From Actinacidiphila guanduensis (lineage in GTDB: Bacteria > Actinomycetota > Actinomycetes > Streptomycetales > Streptomycetaceae): a stretch of DNA of 64,000 nt. Shown one piece after another: positions 48,764 to 55,598 of the stretch. The notes below the pieces were generated by a model that was not told where the DNA came from, searched no databases, and saw only the letters and a program-made list of their open reading frames with translations. The stretch is from positions 1-64,000 of the forward strand of contig NZ_FNIE01000018.1 of assembly GCF_900103985.1 (NCBI RefSeq). The letters run 5' to 3'. Made by a program: the position numbers and the translations under genes. Position 1 is the first letter of the stretch; the number at the start of each line of letters is the position of its first letter.

Positions 48764-49575
48764 GGCTTCAGCCCCACGCCGGCCAGCCCGAGCAGCACCG
48801 CGGGATCCTCGTCGCCCGGCGGGGTGTCGGGCCGCCAGTGCGGCAGGTGCACGATGCCGGGTTCGACGATCTCGAACCCGTCGAAGAACGGCCGGAGTTG
48901 ATCGATGGTGCGGGTGACCAGGGAGGCGGTCGTGGCACGCCGGTAGACGGCCTGTACCTCGCTCTGGCCGGCGGGGGCGGCCTCGTGGTCGGGGGTGGCG
49001 TGCGTGATGACGACGACGCTGCCGGGGGCGAGGGCGTCGCGCAGGGTGGCGACGATTTCGGCCGGGCGGTCCTCGTCGGGCAGGAAGTGCAGGACGGCCA
49101 CCAGCATCAGCGCGACCGGCCGGGACAGGTCGAGCATCCGCAGGGTCTCGGGCGCCTCCAGGATCGAGCGCGGATCGCGCAGGTCGGCGGCGGCGATGTC
49201 GGCGTCGGGGGTGTCCTGGAGGACGGCGCGGCTGTGGGCGATGGCCACCGGGTCGTTGTCGACGTAGACCACCCGGGCGCCGGGGTGGGCGGCCTGGGCC
49301 ACCTCGTGGACGTTGCCGAAGGTGGGGATGCCGGAGCCGATGTCGAGGAACTGGGTGATGCCGCGGTCGACGGCGAAGCGCACCGCGCGGCGCATCACCG
49401 CCCGGTTGGCCTGGCTGATCTTGGGGATGCCCGGCAGCGCCTTCATCGCCTTCCTGGCCGCCTCCCGGTCGACCTCGAAGTTGTGCGAGCCGCCGAGGAA
49501 GTAGTCGTAGATCCGGGACACACTGGGCACGTTGAGGTCGATACCCGTGGGGGCCCAGGAGGGTCGGTCGGTCAC
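48760..49575 (-). CDS. SAM-dependent methyltransferase (DUF574/Methyltransf_19)
   Basis: A 271-residue protein. GTG 49575 (VTDRPSWAPTGIDLNVPS) is chosen because GGAG lies 9 nt upstream and family members start there; ATG 49635 lacks a site. Core motifs are RIYDYFLGGSHNFEVDREA, FLDIGSGIPTFGNVHEVA (SAM-binding) and VVYVDNDPVAIAHSRAVL. This family is greatly expanded in streptomycetes; substrates are unknown. The 4-base overlap couples it to the GGDEF/EAL protein. Confidence 0.9.
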   Translation of the reverse strand: MTDRPSWAPTGIDLNVPSVSRIYDYFLGGSHNFEVDREAARKAMKALPGIPKISQANRAVMRRAVRFAVDRGITQFLDIGSGIPTFGNVHEVAQAAHPGARVVYVDNDPVAIAHSRAVLQDTPDADIAAADLRDPRSILEAPETLRMLDLSRPVALMLVAVLHFLPDEDRPAEIVATLRDALAPGSVVVITHATPDHEAAPAGQSEVQAVYRRATTASLVTRTIDQLRPFFDGFEIVEPGIVHLPHWRPDTPPGDEDPAVLLGLAGVGLKP

Positions 49576-49713
49576 GGTTGCGGTCTCCAGGTCGTGGGCG
49601 GACAGGTCGCGGCGGGGGGAGGCGTGAGGCGGCATCGGGCCCGGCGCGTGGCGGCGGAGGGCGGGGGACGCGGGAGACGTCAGCCGCGGTCCGCTGCCGG
49701 CACACCCGGCCTG

Positions 49714-49742
49714 AGGCTACTGATCACCTGTTCGGAGTGAAA
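49714..49742 (-). promoter_or_regulatory. Candidate promoter of the methyltransferase-GGDEF/EAL operon
   Basis: On the minus strand TTTCAC (49742-49737) and TAGCCT (49719-49714) are 17 nt apart, which would start transcription about 130 bases before GTG 49575. An upstream TTGACC (49777-49772 region) could be an alternative -35, but its -10 is poor. Confidence 0.4.
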
Positions 49743-49798
49743 CACAACGGCCGGAGTCATGACGTCCGTTTTGGTCAACAACCACCGGCATGCGCTCT

Positions 49799-49828
49799 TG
49801 CGAAAACGCGCAGCTGCGAATACGCGCA
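49799..49828. repeat. Two 14-bp direct repeats upstream of the methyltransferase promoter
   Basis: TGCGAAAACGCGCA (49799-49812) and TGCGAATACGCGCA (49815-49828) differ at one base and are 16 bases apart. Each contains the dyad GCG-N4-CGC. Their spacing of about 1.5 helical turns and position about 60 bases upstream of the putative -35 suit a regulator site. Confidence 0.6.
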
Positions 49829-49835
49829 CACATGG

Positions 49836-49873
49836 CGGAGGTCCCGCGGCGCAATTGCGCCGCGGGACCTCCG
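49836..49873. terminator. Perfect 38-bp palindrome, terminator-like
   Basis: Two 19-base arms (49836-49854 and 49855-49873) are perfectly complementary with no spacer; the centre reads GCGCAATTGCGC and the ends CGGAGG/CCTCCG. It lies about 105 bases after the chitinase stop (minus strand) and upstream of the methyltransferase operon. It could end chitinase transcription, forming an I-shaped hairpin without a T-tract. A smaller CCCGCC...GGCGGG stem lies at 49897-49919. Confidence 0.7.
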
Positions 49874-49977
49874 TAGACTGGATTATTTGACGCTTTCCCG
49901 CCGCCTTCTGACGGCGGGTCGGCGCGGGAGGTGGCGGAGTTCCGTCACGCTTCCCCCGCGCCCGCGCCGGCCGGCCG

Positions 49978-51231
49978 TCAGCAGGCGCCCTCGTCCTTCC
50001 AGACGCCCCACTGGCCGGTGGTGCCGGGCACCTCATTGGTGGTCCACCACTGGGCGAGCCACTTGTGGCCGCCGTAGGAGACCTCGTTGCCGCCGACGTA
50101 GACCGCCGAGGCGCTCCAGGCCGGCACGCCCGCGCAGCTGCCGCCGGTGGGCGGGCTGGTCGGCGGCGAGGTGGGCGGGCTGGTGGGCGGGGTCACGCCG
50201 GCGAACTGCACGGCGTACTTGGCGAAGTCCCAGTCCGCCTGCGGCACCGAGCTGCAGGTGCCGGAGGTGGTGCCGTTGTTGTCCGGCGGGCTGCACTGGC
50301 GGTCGCGGTTGAGCGACCAGAAGGTGAAGCGGCCCATCCCGTGGCTGGTGGCGTAGTTCAGCACGGTCTGGAAGTCCGACTGGTAGAAGTACTCGCCCGA
50401 GTCGCTGCGGCCGTTCATGCCCGAGAAGCCCTCGTGGGCGTAGGCGGTGGCCGCGCTCCAGCCGAAGGTGGACTGCAGGATGCCGTTGAACGCGGTCAGG
50501 GCCGCGGTCTGGGAGGCCGCGCCGCTGAAGCCGCCGTCGAAGGGCATGATGGAGAAGTTGTTCGGGGTGAAGCCGATCGACTTCGCCTCCTGCAGCATTT
50601 GCGTGCCGAACCAGCCGGTGCCGGCCGCGGTGCCCGGCGTGGTCACCGAGATGTAGATGCCCGGGTTGTTCTGCTGGAGGATCTTGGCGGCCCCCAGTTC
50701 GTTGGCGACGGCCGCGGTGTTCTCGTACTCCGGCTCCTCCAGGTCGAAGTCGATCGCCTTGAGCTGGTACTTGGTGACGACCTGCTGGTAGGCGGCCGCG
50801 GTGGAGGCCGCGTCGGAGCAGGCCTGGCCGAGCTTGGTGCCGCCGTAGCCGCCGATGGACACCGACACGTCGCCGCCCTTGGCGCGGATGGCGGAGATCG
50901 TGCTCGCCACGGCGGTGTCGGAGGAGACCGCGCTGGTGCCGCCCCATGTGGGGGTGCAGCCGCCGCCGTTGGGGGCGAGGACGAAGGCGAGCTGGAACGC
51001 CTTGAGGCCGGTGGCGTCCATGATGGCGGTGGCGCTGGGCGGGTTGTTGTCCAGCGGCATCAGGTACGGGGCGGCGGCGTACCAGCTGCTGCTCAGCGCG
51101 GCCGGCGCCGCGGCAGCCGCGGGTTCGGCCCCGCTGGCCTGACCGCTGCCGAGCGCCGCGGCCGCGCCGAGCCCGGCGAACGCCAGGGCGGCGGCGGCCA
51201 CTCCGGAACCGAGGGCTTTGAGACGGTTCAC
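49978..51231 (-). CDS. Secreted GH18 chitinase with C-terminal CBM5/12
   Basis: A 417-residue exported enzyme. GTG 51231 has a perfect AGGAGG at 6 nt. The signal peptide is about 1-35. The GH18 domain (about 48-345) has SIGGYGG (125-131) and the catalytic DFDLE motif with Glu165. A PPTSPPTSPPTSPPT linker (about 350-365) joins a CBM5/12 chitin-binding module (WSASAVYVGGNEVSY, WWTTNE) nearly identical in plan to that of the chitinase at 3844. The catalytic domain is of a different GH18 subtype, closer to ChiD-like enzymes. The promoter carries the same operator words. Confidence 0.93.
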   Translation of the reverse strand: MNRLKALGSGVAAAALAFAGLGAAAALGSGQASGAEPAAAAAPAALSSSWYAAAPYLMPLDNNPPSATAIMDATGLKAFQLAFVLAPNGGGCTPTWGGTSAVSSDTAVASTISAIRAKGGDVSVSIGGYGGTKLGQACSDAASTAAAYQQVVTKYQLKAIDFDLEEPEYENTAAVANELGAAKILQQNNPGIYISVTTPGTAAGTGWFGTQMLQEAKSIGFTPNNFSIMPFDGGFSGAASQTAALTAFNGILQSTFGWSAATAYAHEGFSGMNGRSDSGEYFYQSDFQTVLNYATSHGMGRFTFWSLNRDRQCSPPDNNGTTSGTCSSVPQADWDFAKYAVQFAGVTPPTSPPTSPPTSPPTGGSCAGVPAWSASAVYVGGNEVSYGGHKWLAQWWTTNEVPGTTGQWGVWKDEGAC

Positions 51232-51286
51232 ATCGGACCTCCTGTGGGGGAACGTGGCAGCAGCGTGCTGCGCTGACCTGGACGCG

Positions 51287-51337
51287 TCAATAGTTTGGTC
51301 CAGACCTTTGGGTCAACCCACAAATTGGTCTCTACCA
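51287..51337 (-). promoter_or_regulatory. Second chitinase promoter with two dre-like 12-mers
   Basis: Minus-strand TTGACC (51316-51311) and TATTGA (51292-51287) are 18 nt apart. The spacer contains AGGTCTGGACCA (51307-51296), the complement of TGGTCCAGACCT, the exact repeat described for Streptomyces chitinase promoters. A weaker TGGTCTCTACCA lies upstream at 51326-51337. The layout parallels the promoter at 5465-5507. Confidence 0.75.
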
Positions 51338-51353
51338 TGTCTGCGCGCGGTAC

Positions 51354-51392
51354 GGCCCCGCCCGGTCCCTGGTGAGGGCAGCGGACGGGGCC
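51354..51392 (-). terminator. Hairpin after the C39-like peptidase gene
   Basis: GGCCCCG (51354-51360) pairs with CGGGGCC (51386-51392), with partial pairing further in (GGTCC/GGAC). It lies between the peptidase stop at 51538 and the chitinase promoter. Confidence 0.45.
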
Positions 51393-51472
51393 GGGCAGGA
51401 GCCGGACAGGAGCCGTGGCGCAGCCGCGGGACGGCCCGCGCGGACCGCCGCCGCCCGCGGCAGCCCCGGCCT

Positions 51473-51520
51473 GCTGCCGGGACCGCTGCCGGGACGGTTG
51501 CCGGGACGGCCGCCGGGACC
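51473..51520. repeat. Four tandem 12-bp repeats (GCYGCCGGGACS)
   Basis: GCTGCCGGGACC, GCTGCCGGGACG, GTTGCCGGGACG and GCCGCCGGGACC follow head to tail at 51473-51520, just downstream of the C39-like peptidase stop. There is no gene in this stretch. Confidence 0.75.
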
Positions 51521-51537
51521 CCTGCCCGGCCTCCTGC

Positions 51538-52950
51538 TCAGACCACGCCGACCGACGCGAGCGCCCGCCGCTGGCCCGGCGACGGCTTCACCGGGAAGTA
51601 GAGGTACACCACACCGCCGCTGCCCGAGCCGACGCCGCCACTGGCGGTGATCCGCTTGGTGCGCAGCCACACCGTCTCGAACTGGGCCCGCTTGTAGACG
51701 TTGCGCACTGCGTCGTCGTCGGAGCTGGCCGGGTCGTTGGCGATCACGTCGCCCTCGGCGGTGAAGCCGATGATGCACATCAGGTGGCCCGAGGTGCTGT
51801 AGTTCGACCCGTCCAGCTCGCTCGCCAGGAACGACTGCGACGTTATGACCGGGATGCCGGCCTTCACCAGCCGCTCGATGTCGTTGAGCGAGTGCAGCTG
51901 GGTGACCACGCCCTGCAGGTCCTTGTACGTGGCCGCGTAGGCGGCGTTGAAGGGCCAGTTGCCGCAGCCCTCGTACTGGTAGTCGTAGGTGTAGCGGGCG
52001 CCCTGGTCGACCTGCGGGTCGGCGTAGGAGGGGTCCACCCAGGCCATGTCGGCCGCGGTGGGCCCGCGGCCCCAGTACTCGATCACCATGGTGGAGGAGG
52101 TCGGGCTGCACCAGGCCTCGCCGCCGTTGTCGTACTGCGGGTACTGGCCCTTGTGGATGTCCTGCGAGTAGCGCGGCACCGGGAGTTCGACGGCGCCGTC
52201 CAGGCCCGGCACGGAGGCCGGCACGGTGTAGCGGTCGGGGATGTTCGAGGCGAAGGCGCCCAGACGCCACACGGTGGGGGTCAGTCCGGTGCCCGGCTTG
52301 CGGAAGAGGGTCAGCCGCAACCGGTAGGAGGCGAGCAGCTTGCCCTGGCTCGGGTCGTCGACCGCGAAGGTGTCGGTGTAGATGCTGCTGGTGTCGTCGC
52401 CCTGGCCGTCCACCGAGGTGCGGCGGATGTCCTCGTCGCCGTCGCCCGCGGTCCAGCGGCCCATCACGTAGGCCGGGGTGGCGGTGCCGTCGGTGTAGGT
52501 GCCCAGCAGCTCGACCTGGATCCAGGTGCCCGCCGGGGTGTGCGCGTTCCAGGAGGAGACCAGCTCGGTGGCCGGGTGCGGCAGCTGCCGCACCGGGGAG
52601 GTCCAGCTCGCCGACTCCCAGGTGGCGGTGATGCCGGTGTGCGGGTCGGTGTAGTCAAGGGTGCCGGTGGCGCGGGCGATCCGGACCCCGGGCCGCTCCC
52701 CGGGCACCGGCACCGTGCCGTGGTGCACGCCGAACAGCCAGTCCGGATACGCGGTCCAGGCGTGGTAGTCCACGGGGGCGTCGTCGGGTGCGGCGCTGCC
52801 GCTCTTCTTCCCGGCGGGCACCGCGGCGGCCGGGCCGCCCGCGGGGGCCGGGGCGGCGGTGGCGCTCTGCGCGGTGGCCGTGGTCGCCGCCGCGGCGGCC
52901 GCGGCGAGCGCGGCGGTCAGGACGGCGCGCCGGGGCGCGTTTGTGCTCAT
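51538..52950 (-). CDS. Secreted C39-like (papain-fold) peptidase
   Basis: A 470-residue exported protein. ATG 52950 follows GAGG. The N-terminus NAPRRAVLTAALAAAAAAA suggests a twin-arginine (Tat) signal. The first 250 residues after it form a beta-rich region of unknown role (DYHAWTAYPDWLFGVHHG). The C-terminal domain has the peptidase C39-like triad: Cys in GGEAWCSPTSSTMVIEYWG, His in TSGHLMCIIGF and Asp in VIANDPASSD. It resembles extracytoplasmic C39-family proteins rather than bacteriocin exporters, as no ABC domain is present. The substrate is unknown. Confidence 0.85.
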   Translation of the reverse strand: MSTNAPRRAVLTAALAAAAAAATTATAQSATAAPAPAGGPAAAVPAGKKSGSAAPDDAPVDYHAWTAYPDWLFGVHHGTVPVPGERPGVRIARATGTLDYTDPHTGITATWESASWTSPVRQLPHPATELVSSWNAHTPAGTWIQVELLGTYTDGTATPAYVMGRWTAGDGDEDIRRTSVDGQGDDTSSIYTDTFAVDDPSQGKLLASYRLRLTLFRKPGTGLTPTVWRLGAFASNIPDRYTVPASVPGLDGAVELPVPRYSQDIHKGQYPQYDNGGEAWCSPTSSTMVIEYWGRGPTAADMAWVDPSYADPQVDQGARYTYDYQYEGCGNWPFNAAYAATYKDLQGVVTQLHSLNDIERLVKAGIPVITSQSFLASELDGSNYSTSGHLMCIIGFTAEGDVIANDPASSDDDAVRNVYKRAQFETVWLRTKRITASGGVGSGSGGVVYLYFPVKPSPGQRRALASVGVV

Positions 52951-53108
52951 GTCGGTAGTACCTCGGTTTCCCTCGACGCGAACGGGAAAGGGCCCGTCGA
53001 ACCTCTGTCCGCAGGACGGCGGGTGGCACAACTATCGCCGCTCGGCCACCCCGGCACCAGGGTTGCCGTGTTCCCAGCAGGATCATTATTGGTCTACGCC
53101 ACTGGCGG

Positions 53109-54236
53109 TCACACCGGGAGAACCACCAGGTCGCGCCCGGTCAGGTTCAGCCGTTCGCCGCCGTCTTCCGTACACACCGCGATGTCCTCGATGCGCGCGC
53201 CGAACCGGCCGGGCAGGTAGATCCCCGGCTCCACCGAGAACGCCATGCCCGGTTCCAGCACCCGCGCGCTGCCCGCCACGATGTACGGCTCCTCGTGCGT
53301 CTCCAGGCCGATGCCGTGGCCGGTGCGGTGGATGAAGTGCTCGCCGTAGCCGGCCGCCGCGATCCGGTCCCGGCCGATCGCGTCCAGCTGCTCGGCGGTG
53401 ATCCCGGGCCGCACCGCGTCGGTCTGGGCGCTCTGCGCGGCCAGCAGCACCTCGTACAGCTCGCGGAACTCCCGCGGCGGCTCGCCGACGGCGTAGGTGC
53501 GGGTGGAGTCCGAGCAGTAGCCGTCCGGAGTGGTGCCGCCGATGTCGACCACGACCGGATCGCCGGGCGCGATCACCCGGTCGGACACCTCGTGGTGCGG
53601 GCTCGCCCCGTTGGGGCCGGAGCCGACGATGACGAAGTCGGCGGTGGCGTGCCCGGCGGCCACGATCGCGGCCGCGATGTCGGCGGCGACCTCCCGCTCG
53701 GTGCGGCCGGCCCGCAGCCACTCCCCCATCCGGCGGTGCACCCGGTCGATCGCGGCGCCGGCCCGACGCAGCGCCTCGATCTCGGCCGGGCTCTTGCGCA
53801 TCCGCAGCACCGAGAGCACGTCGCCGGCCAGGCCCGCCTGCGCGCCGGGCAGCGCGTCCTGGAAGGCGAGCAGCTTCTCGGCCCACATGTGGTTGTCGAC
53901 CGCGAACCGCCGGGTGCCCACTGGCAGCCGGCGGGCGATCAGCTCGTAGGCGTCGTCCGTCTCGGCGAAGCCGGTGATCTCGATACCGAGGCCCCCGGCG
54001 GGCGACGCCTCGGCCGCCGGCTGCTCCAGCCGCGGCACCACCAGGAACGGCTCGCCGCCGGCCGGCACCACCAGGCAGGTCAGCCGCTCCAGCGGCTGCG
54101 CCTGGTAGCCCGTCAGGTAGCGCAGGTCCGCGCCCGGCGTCACCAGCAGCGCGTCGAGTCCGGCATCCTGTGCGGCGGCCTGCGCGGCCGCCAGTCGCTC
54201 GCGCGGGAAGAGCCCGCCGCCCGTCGCATCCGTCAC
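53109..54236 (-). CDS. M24-family Xaa-Pro aminopeptidase/dipeptidase
   Basis: A 375-residue two-metal peptidase removing N-terminal residues ahead of proline or cleaving Xaa-Pro dipeptides. GTG 54236 (VTDATGGGLFPRERL) follows GGTGGGG. An N-terminal creatinase-like domain (about 1-145) precedes the pita-bread fold with all five metal ligands: VVVDIGGTT (Asp), CSDSTRTY (Asp), HRTGHGIGLETHEEPY (His), FSVEPGIYLPG (Glu) and RIEDIAV (Glu). There is no signal peptide. It is divergent from the kinase-like gene at 54330. Confidence 0.93.
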   Translation of the reverse strand: MTDATGGGLFPRERLAAAQAAAQDAGLDALLVTPGADLRYLTGYQAQPLERLTCLVVPAGGEPFLVVPRLEQPAAEASPAGGLGIEITGFAETDDAYELIARRLPVGTRRFAVDNHMWAEKLLAFQDALPGAQAGLAGDVLSVLRMRKSPAEIEALRRAGAAIDRVHRRMGEWLRAGRTEREVAADIAAAIVAAGHATADFVIVGSGPNGASPHHEVSDRVIAPGDPVVVDIGGTTPDGYCSDSTRTYAVGEPPREFRELYEVLLAAQSAQTDAVRPGITAEQLDAIGRDRIAAAGYGEHFIHRTGHGIGLETHEEPYIVAGSARVLEPGMAFSVEPGIYLPGRFGARIEDIAVCTEDGGERLNLTGRDLVVLPV

Positions 54237-54329
54237 GGACCCCACCGTAGACGCAAGGCCCCGCGCCCGCCGCCGACTCCTGCTCGTGCCGCGGCCGCGG
54301 TCGCCCGGCCGCCGCCTATCGTCGGCAGG

Positions 54330-54965
54330 GTGGCGCACAGCGAGCGGGAGAAGACGGTGGACGGGATGGCGGTGGCCGCGCTGCGGGCCGCGCCGAGGTG
54401 CGGCAGTGTCCGCGTGGTGGCCGTGGACGGCCACGCGGGCGCCGGGAAGACCACGCTGGCCGCGCAGTTGGCGGCCCGGCTCGGTGACGCGCCCGTGGTG
54501 CACACCGACGACCTCGCGACCCACGAGGAGCCCTTCGGCTGGACCGGCCGGCTCGCCGCCCAGGTGCTCGGCCCGCTGTCCGAGGGCCGCGCGGCCGAGC
54601 ACCAGGTCTACGACTGGGACACGCGCGCCTTCACCACCACGCGGCACTTCCCGCCGGCCCCGGTCGTCGTCCTGGAGGGGGTGGGCACCGGACGCGCGGC
54701 CGTCCGCCCGTACCTGGCGCTGCTGCTGTGGCTGGAGGTCCCGCCCGCCGAGGCGCGACGGCGCGGGCGGCGCCGGGACGGTCCCGAACTGGCGCACTTC
54801 TGGACCGGCTGGACCGCGGCGGAGGACGCGCACTTCGCCGCGGACCCGAGCCGCCCCTTCGCCGATCTGCTGGTCCATCAGGACGCGCGGGTGGCCGGCG
54901 GTTACCGGGCGGTACCGGGTCCGGCGGTACGGGCCGGCAGCCGCCCGTCACGTGACGCACGGTGA
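54330..54965 (+). CDS. Uridine kinase-like P-loop NTPase, intact
   Basis: A 211-residue protein. Start GTG 54330; ATG 54366 is an alternative. VVAVDGHAGAGKTTLAAQLA is a complete Walker A. TDDLATHEEPFGWTGRL, the YDWDTRAF substrate block, APVVVLEGVGTGRAA (Walker B-like) and RRRDGPELAHFW follow the uridine/phosphoribulokinase-like plan. The phosphoryl acceptor is unknown. Unlike the relative at 27669, the nucleotide site is intact. Confidence 0.82.
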   Translation: MAHSEREKTVDGMAVAALRAAPRCGSVRVVAVDGHAGAGKTTLAAQLAARLGDAPVVHTDDLATHEEPFGWTGRLAAQVLGPLSEGRAAEHQVYDWDTRAFTTTRHFPPAPVVVLEGVGTGRAAVRPYLALLLWLEVPPAEARRRGRRRDGPELAHFWTGWTAAEDAHFAADPSRPFADLLVHQDARVAGGYRAVPGPAVRAGSRPSRDAR

Positions 54966-55149
54966 GCGGGCGAGCCGGGTCGGCGACGATGCGCAGGCCG
55001 CCGGTGCGGCGGGGGCGGTGCCCGGCTGGGCACCGCTCGCCCCTGCCGGGGTGGCGGCGCCAAAGCGCCGCCCGAACCGCTTGACCACGCGGGTACGCAG
55101 CAATTACGTTTTCAACCAGCGGCGGAAAGCGGCCGCTCAGCAGACGCGG

Positions 55150-55241
55150 AGCCCCCGGTTGTTCCCCCGTGACCGGGGGCTTCGTCCTGTGCGGCGGGGG
55201 TACGGCGGGGCGATCGGGAGATCACGCTTCGTGATCTCCCG
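55150..55241. terminator. Two strong hairpins between the kinase and AAA+ genes
   Basis: AGCCCCCGGT (55150-55159) pairs with ACCGGGGGCT (55172-55181) over a 12-nt loop. CGGGAGATCACG (55215-55226) pairs with CGTGATCTCCCG (55230-55241) over a 3-nt CTT loop. Both stems are perfect. The first is terminator-like for the kinase gene (184 bases upstream). The second is tighter than most terminators here and could belong to a structured RNA. Confidence 0.6.
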
Positions 55242-55598
55242 CGACCGGTCTGCGGCTCCCCGCCGCGGGGGTTCTTCTACAGTGCCGAGTGCTACCCGGT
55301 GGCGGGCTGCGGACGGGGACGGCGGCGAACCCCAATGGCGGGATGCCGTTTCTTGGGGGCCGCGTGGGGCGGACGGGAGCCTGGATGGGGCGGCTGGTGG
55401 GCCGCCGTGGGGACTCGGGGAGCCGCCGGCCAGGCTGCGGCACCCTACGGTGATCGGAAGTTCGCGGGTACGATGCCGCAAAGGGGGGCGCGGCGGCGCC
55501 GGGGAGTTCCGCTGCCTGCCTCAACTCCCTCCCGTCGGCCACGGGTTGGGGGGCGGCGCATGTCGGCGAGGCGGGGGGACGGAGTTGGTGGGGACTTG
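55242..55598. other. Upstream region of the AAA+ gene with -10-like elements
   Basis: No gene. TACAGT near 55276 and TACGAT at 55469-55474 are plausible -10 hexamers without good -35 partners. The sequence is GC-rich with several GGGGC/GCCCC words. It cannot be resolved further by eye. Confidence 0.35.

Noticed and set aside
46592-49705. Single 1037-codon frame suggesting a methyltransferase-GGDEF fusion
   Set aside because: The N-terminal third is out of frame with the methyltransferase and has no protein pattern; the real GGDEF gene starts at GTG 48763.
53090-53101. TGGTCTACGCCA upstream of the C39-like peptidase, resembling a dre site
   Set aside because: Two mismatches in the core, no second copy and no aligned promoter, and about 140 bases from the start codon.
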